Of a stretch of DNA of 32,653 bases, positions 32,470 to 32,653 are shown piece by piece. Within the stretch, counting starts at the first letter, position 1. Every line of letters starts with the position of its first letter. The stretch lies in contig JADFXM010000070.1 of assembly GCA_015233565.1 (NCBI GenBank), forward strand, positions 1-32,653, read 5' to 3'. The notes beneath the pieces were generated by a model. It did no database searches, had not been told where the DNA came from, and saw nothing but the letters and a program-made list of their open reading frames with translations. This stretch comes from Candidatus Rifleibacteriota bacterium. GTDB lineage: Bacteria > Muiribacteriota > Ozemobacteria > Ozemobacterales > Ozemobacteraceae. A program made the translations under genes and the position numbers.

Positions 32470-32491
32470 GTTATATATATTTATATATTAC
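32470..32491. promoter_or_regulatory. AT-only near-palindrome, operator-like copy 2
   Basis: A near-palindrome 20-41 bp upstream of the ParB-like ATG. It holds ATATATATTTATATATTA (32473-32490), identical to copy 1 but in opposite orientation relative to transcription. Its place at the expected core promoter fits repression by the RHH protein. Confidence 0.45.
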
Positions 32492-32519
32492 AAATTCTGA
32501 TACGACCTGCTATCTTCAT

Positions 32520-32653
32520 TTAACTGGCCTTATAAAACACTTTTTGCCTTCCGATAAGTTCTCCCAAATTGGTCGAAAGCATAGCAAAGTGTAAGAATTC
32601 AGGCTTAATTTCATGGCCAAAAATTCTATCGAATAAGACCATTTCAACATTTA
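32520..32653 (-). CDS. C-terminal end of a gene entering from the right edge
   Basis: A 43-codon open frame from the window edge (NVEMVLFDRIFGHEIKPEFL, then HFAMLSTNLGELIGRQKVFY) to TAA at 32520-32522. Composition is protein-like and the stop lies 70 bp before the ParB-like start on the same strand. No family recognised from this tail; a ParA-type ATPase would be the expected neighbour but nothing in the sequence proves it. Confidence 0.4.
   Translation of the reverse strand, partial: NVEMVLFDRIFGHEIKPEFLHFAMLSTNLGELIGRQKVFYKAS

Overview
The window is a mostly AT-rich (roughly 35-42% G+C by eye) bacterial chromosomal segment of about 32.6 kb. It encodes lipoproteins, a periplasmic PEGA protein, Stealth and GT-C sugar-polymer enzymes, a sigma-54 regulator and large NHL/collagen-like surface proteins, which points to an uncultured, diderm-like lineage with complex signalling. 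A candidate phylum such as Riflebacteria is only a guess. No rRNA, tRNA or CRISPR array was recognised.

Left arm (1-2.6 kb): the stump of a MerB-like gene cut off beside a tandem repeat that resembles an IS21-type end, a GNAT acetyltransferase, a possible decayed gene, and a zinc-dependent dehydrogenase.

Signalling and surface block (3.1-18.2 kb): a membrane protein with two complete Ser/Thr kinase domains, a TM segment, an FGE-like domain, a PEGA domain and acidic repeats. Next to it is a secreted PEGA protein. Two convergently transcribed NHL-repeat lipoproteins follow (861 and 1682 aa). The larger also carries nine copies of a ~45-residue WKG...QDG module alternating with collagen-like GXY tracts. 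Upstream of it, and divergent, is an NtrC-type sigma-54 activator. The 920-bp divergent region holds a near-consensus -24/-12 promoter facing each way plus several inverted repeats, so the activator probably drives the lipoprotein operon. A 174-bp MITE with perfect TIRs and a 9-bp TSD sits exactly at the activator's stop codon.

Glycan block (18.8-30.8 kb): a plus-strand set (GT-C-like membrane protein with TPR tail, GT2, GT4) faces a minus-strand set (GT4; GT32-GT2 fusion; internally deleted GT4; ABC exporter; Stealth phosphotransferase; GT4). From ~24.6 to 30.9 kb the base composition is clearly richer in G+C, highest in the 29.7-30.8 kb GT4, suggesting acquisition in at least two steps. Products probably assemble and export a surface glycan.

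Right arm (30.8-32.65 kb): AT-rich with small ORFs, a second IS21-like end relic, and a small cassette made of an RHH-ParB-like protein and a 50-aa ORF. Each cassette ORF is preceded by the same 18-nt AT-only, near-palindromic operator-like element. The tail of another gene enters from the right edge.
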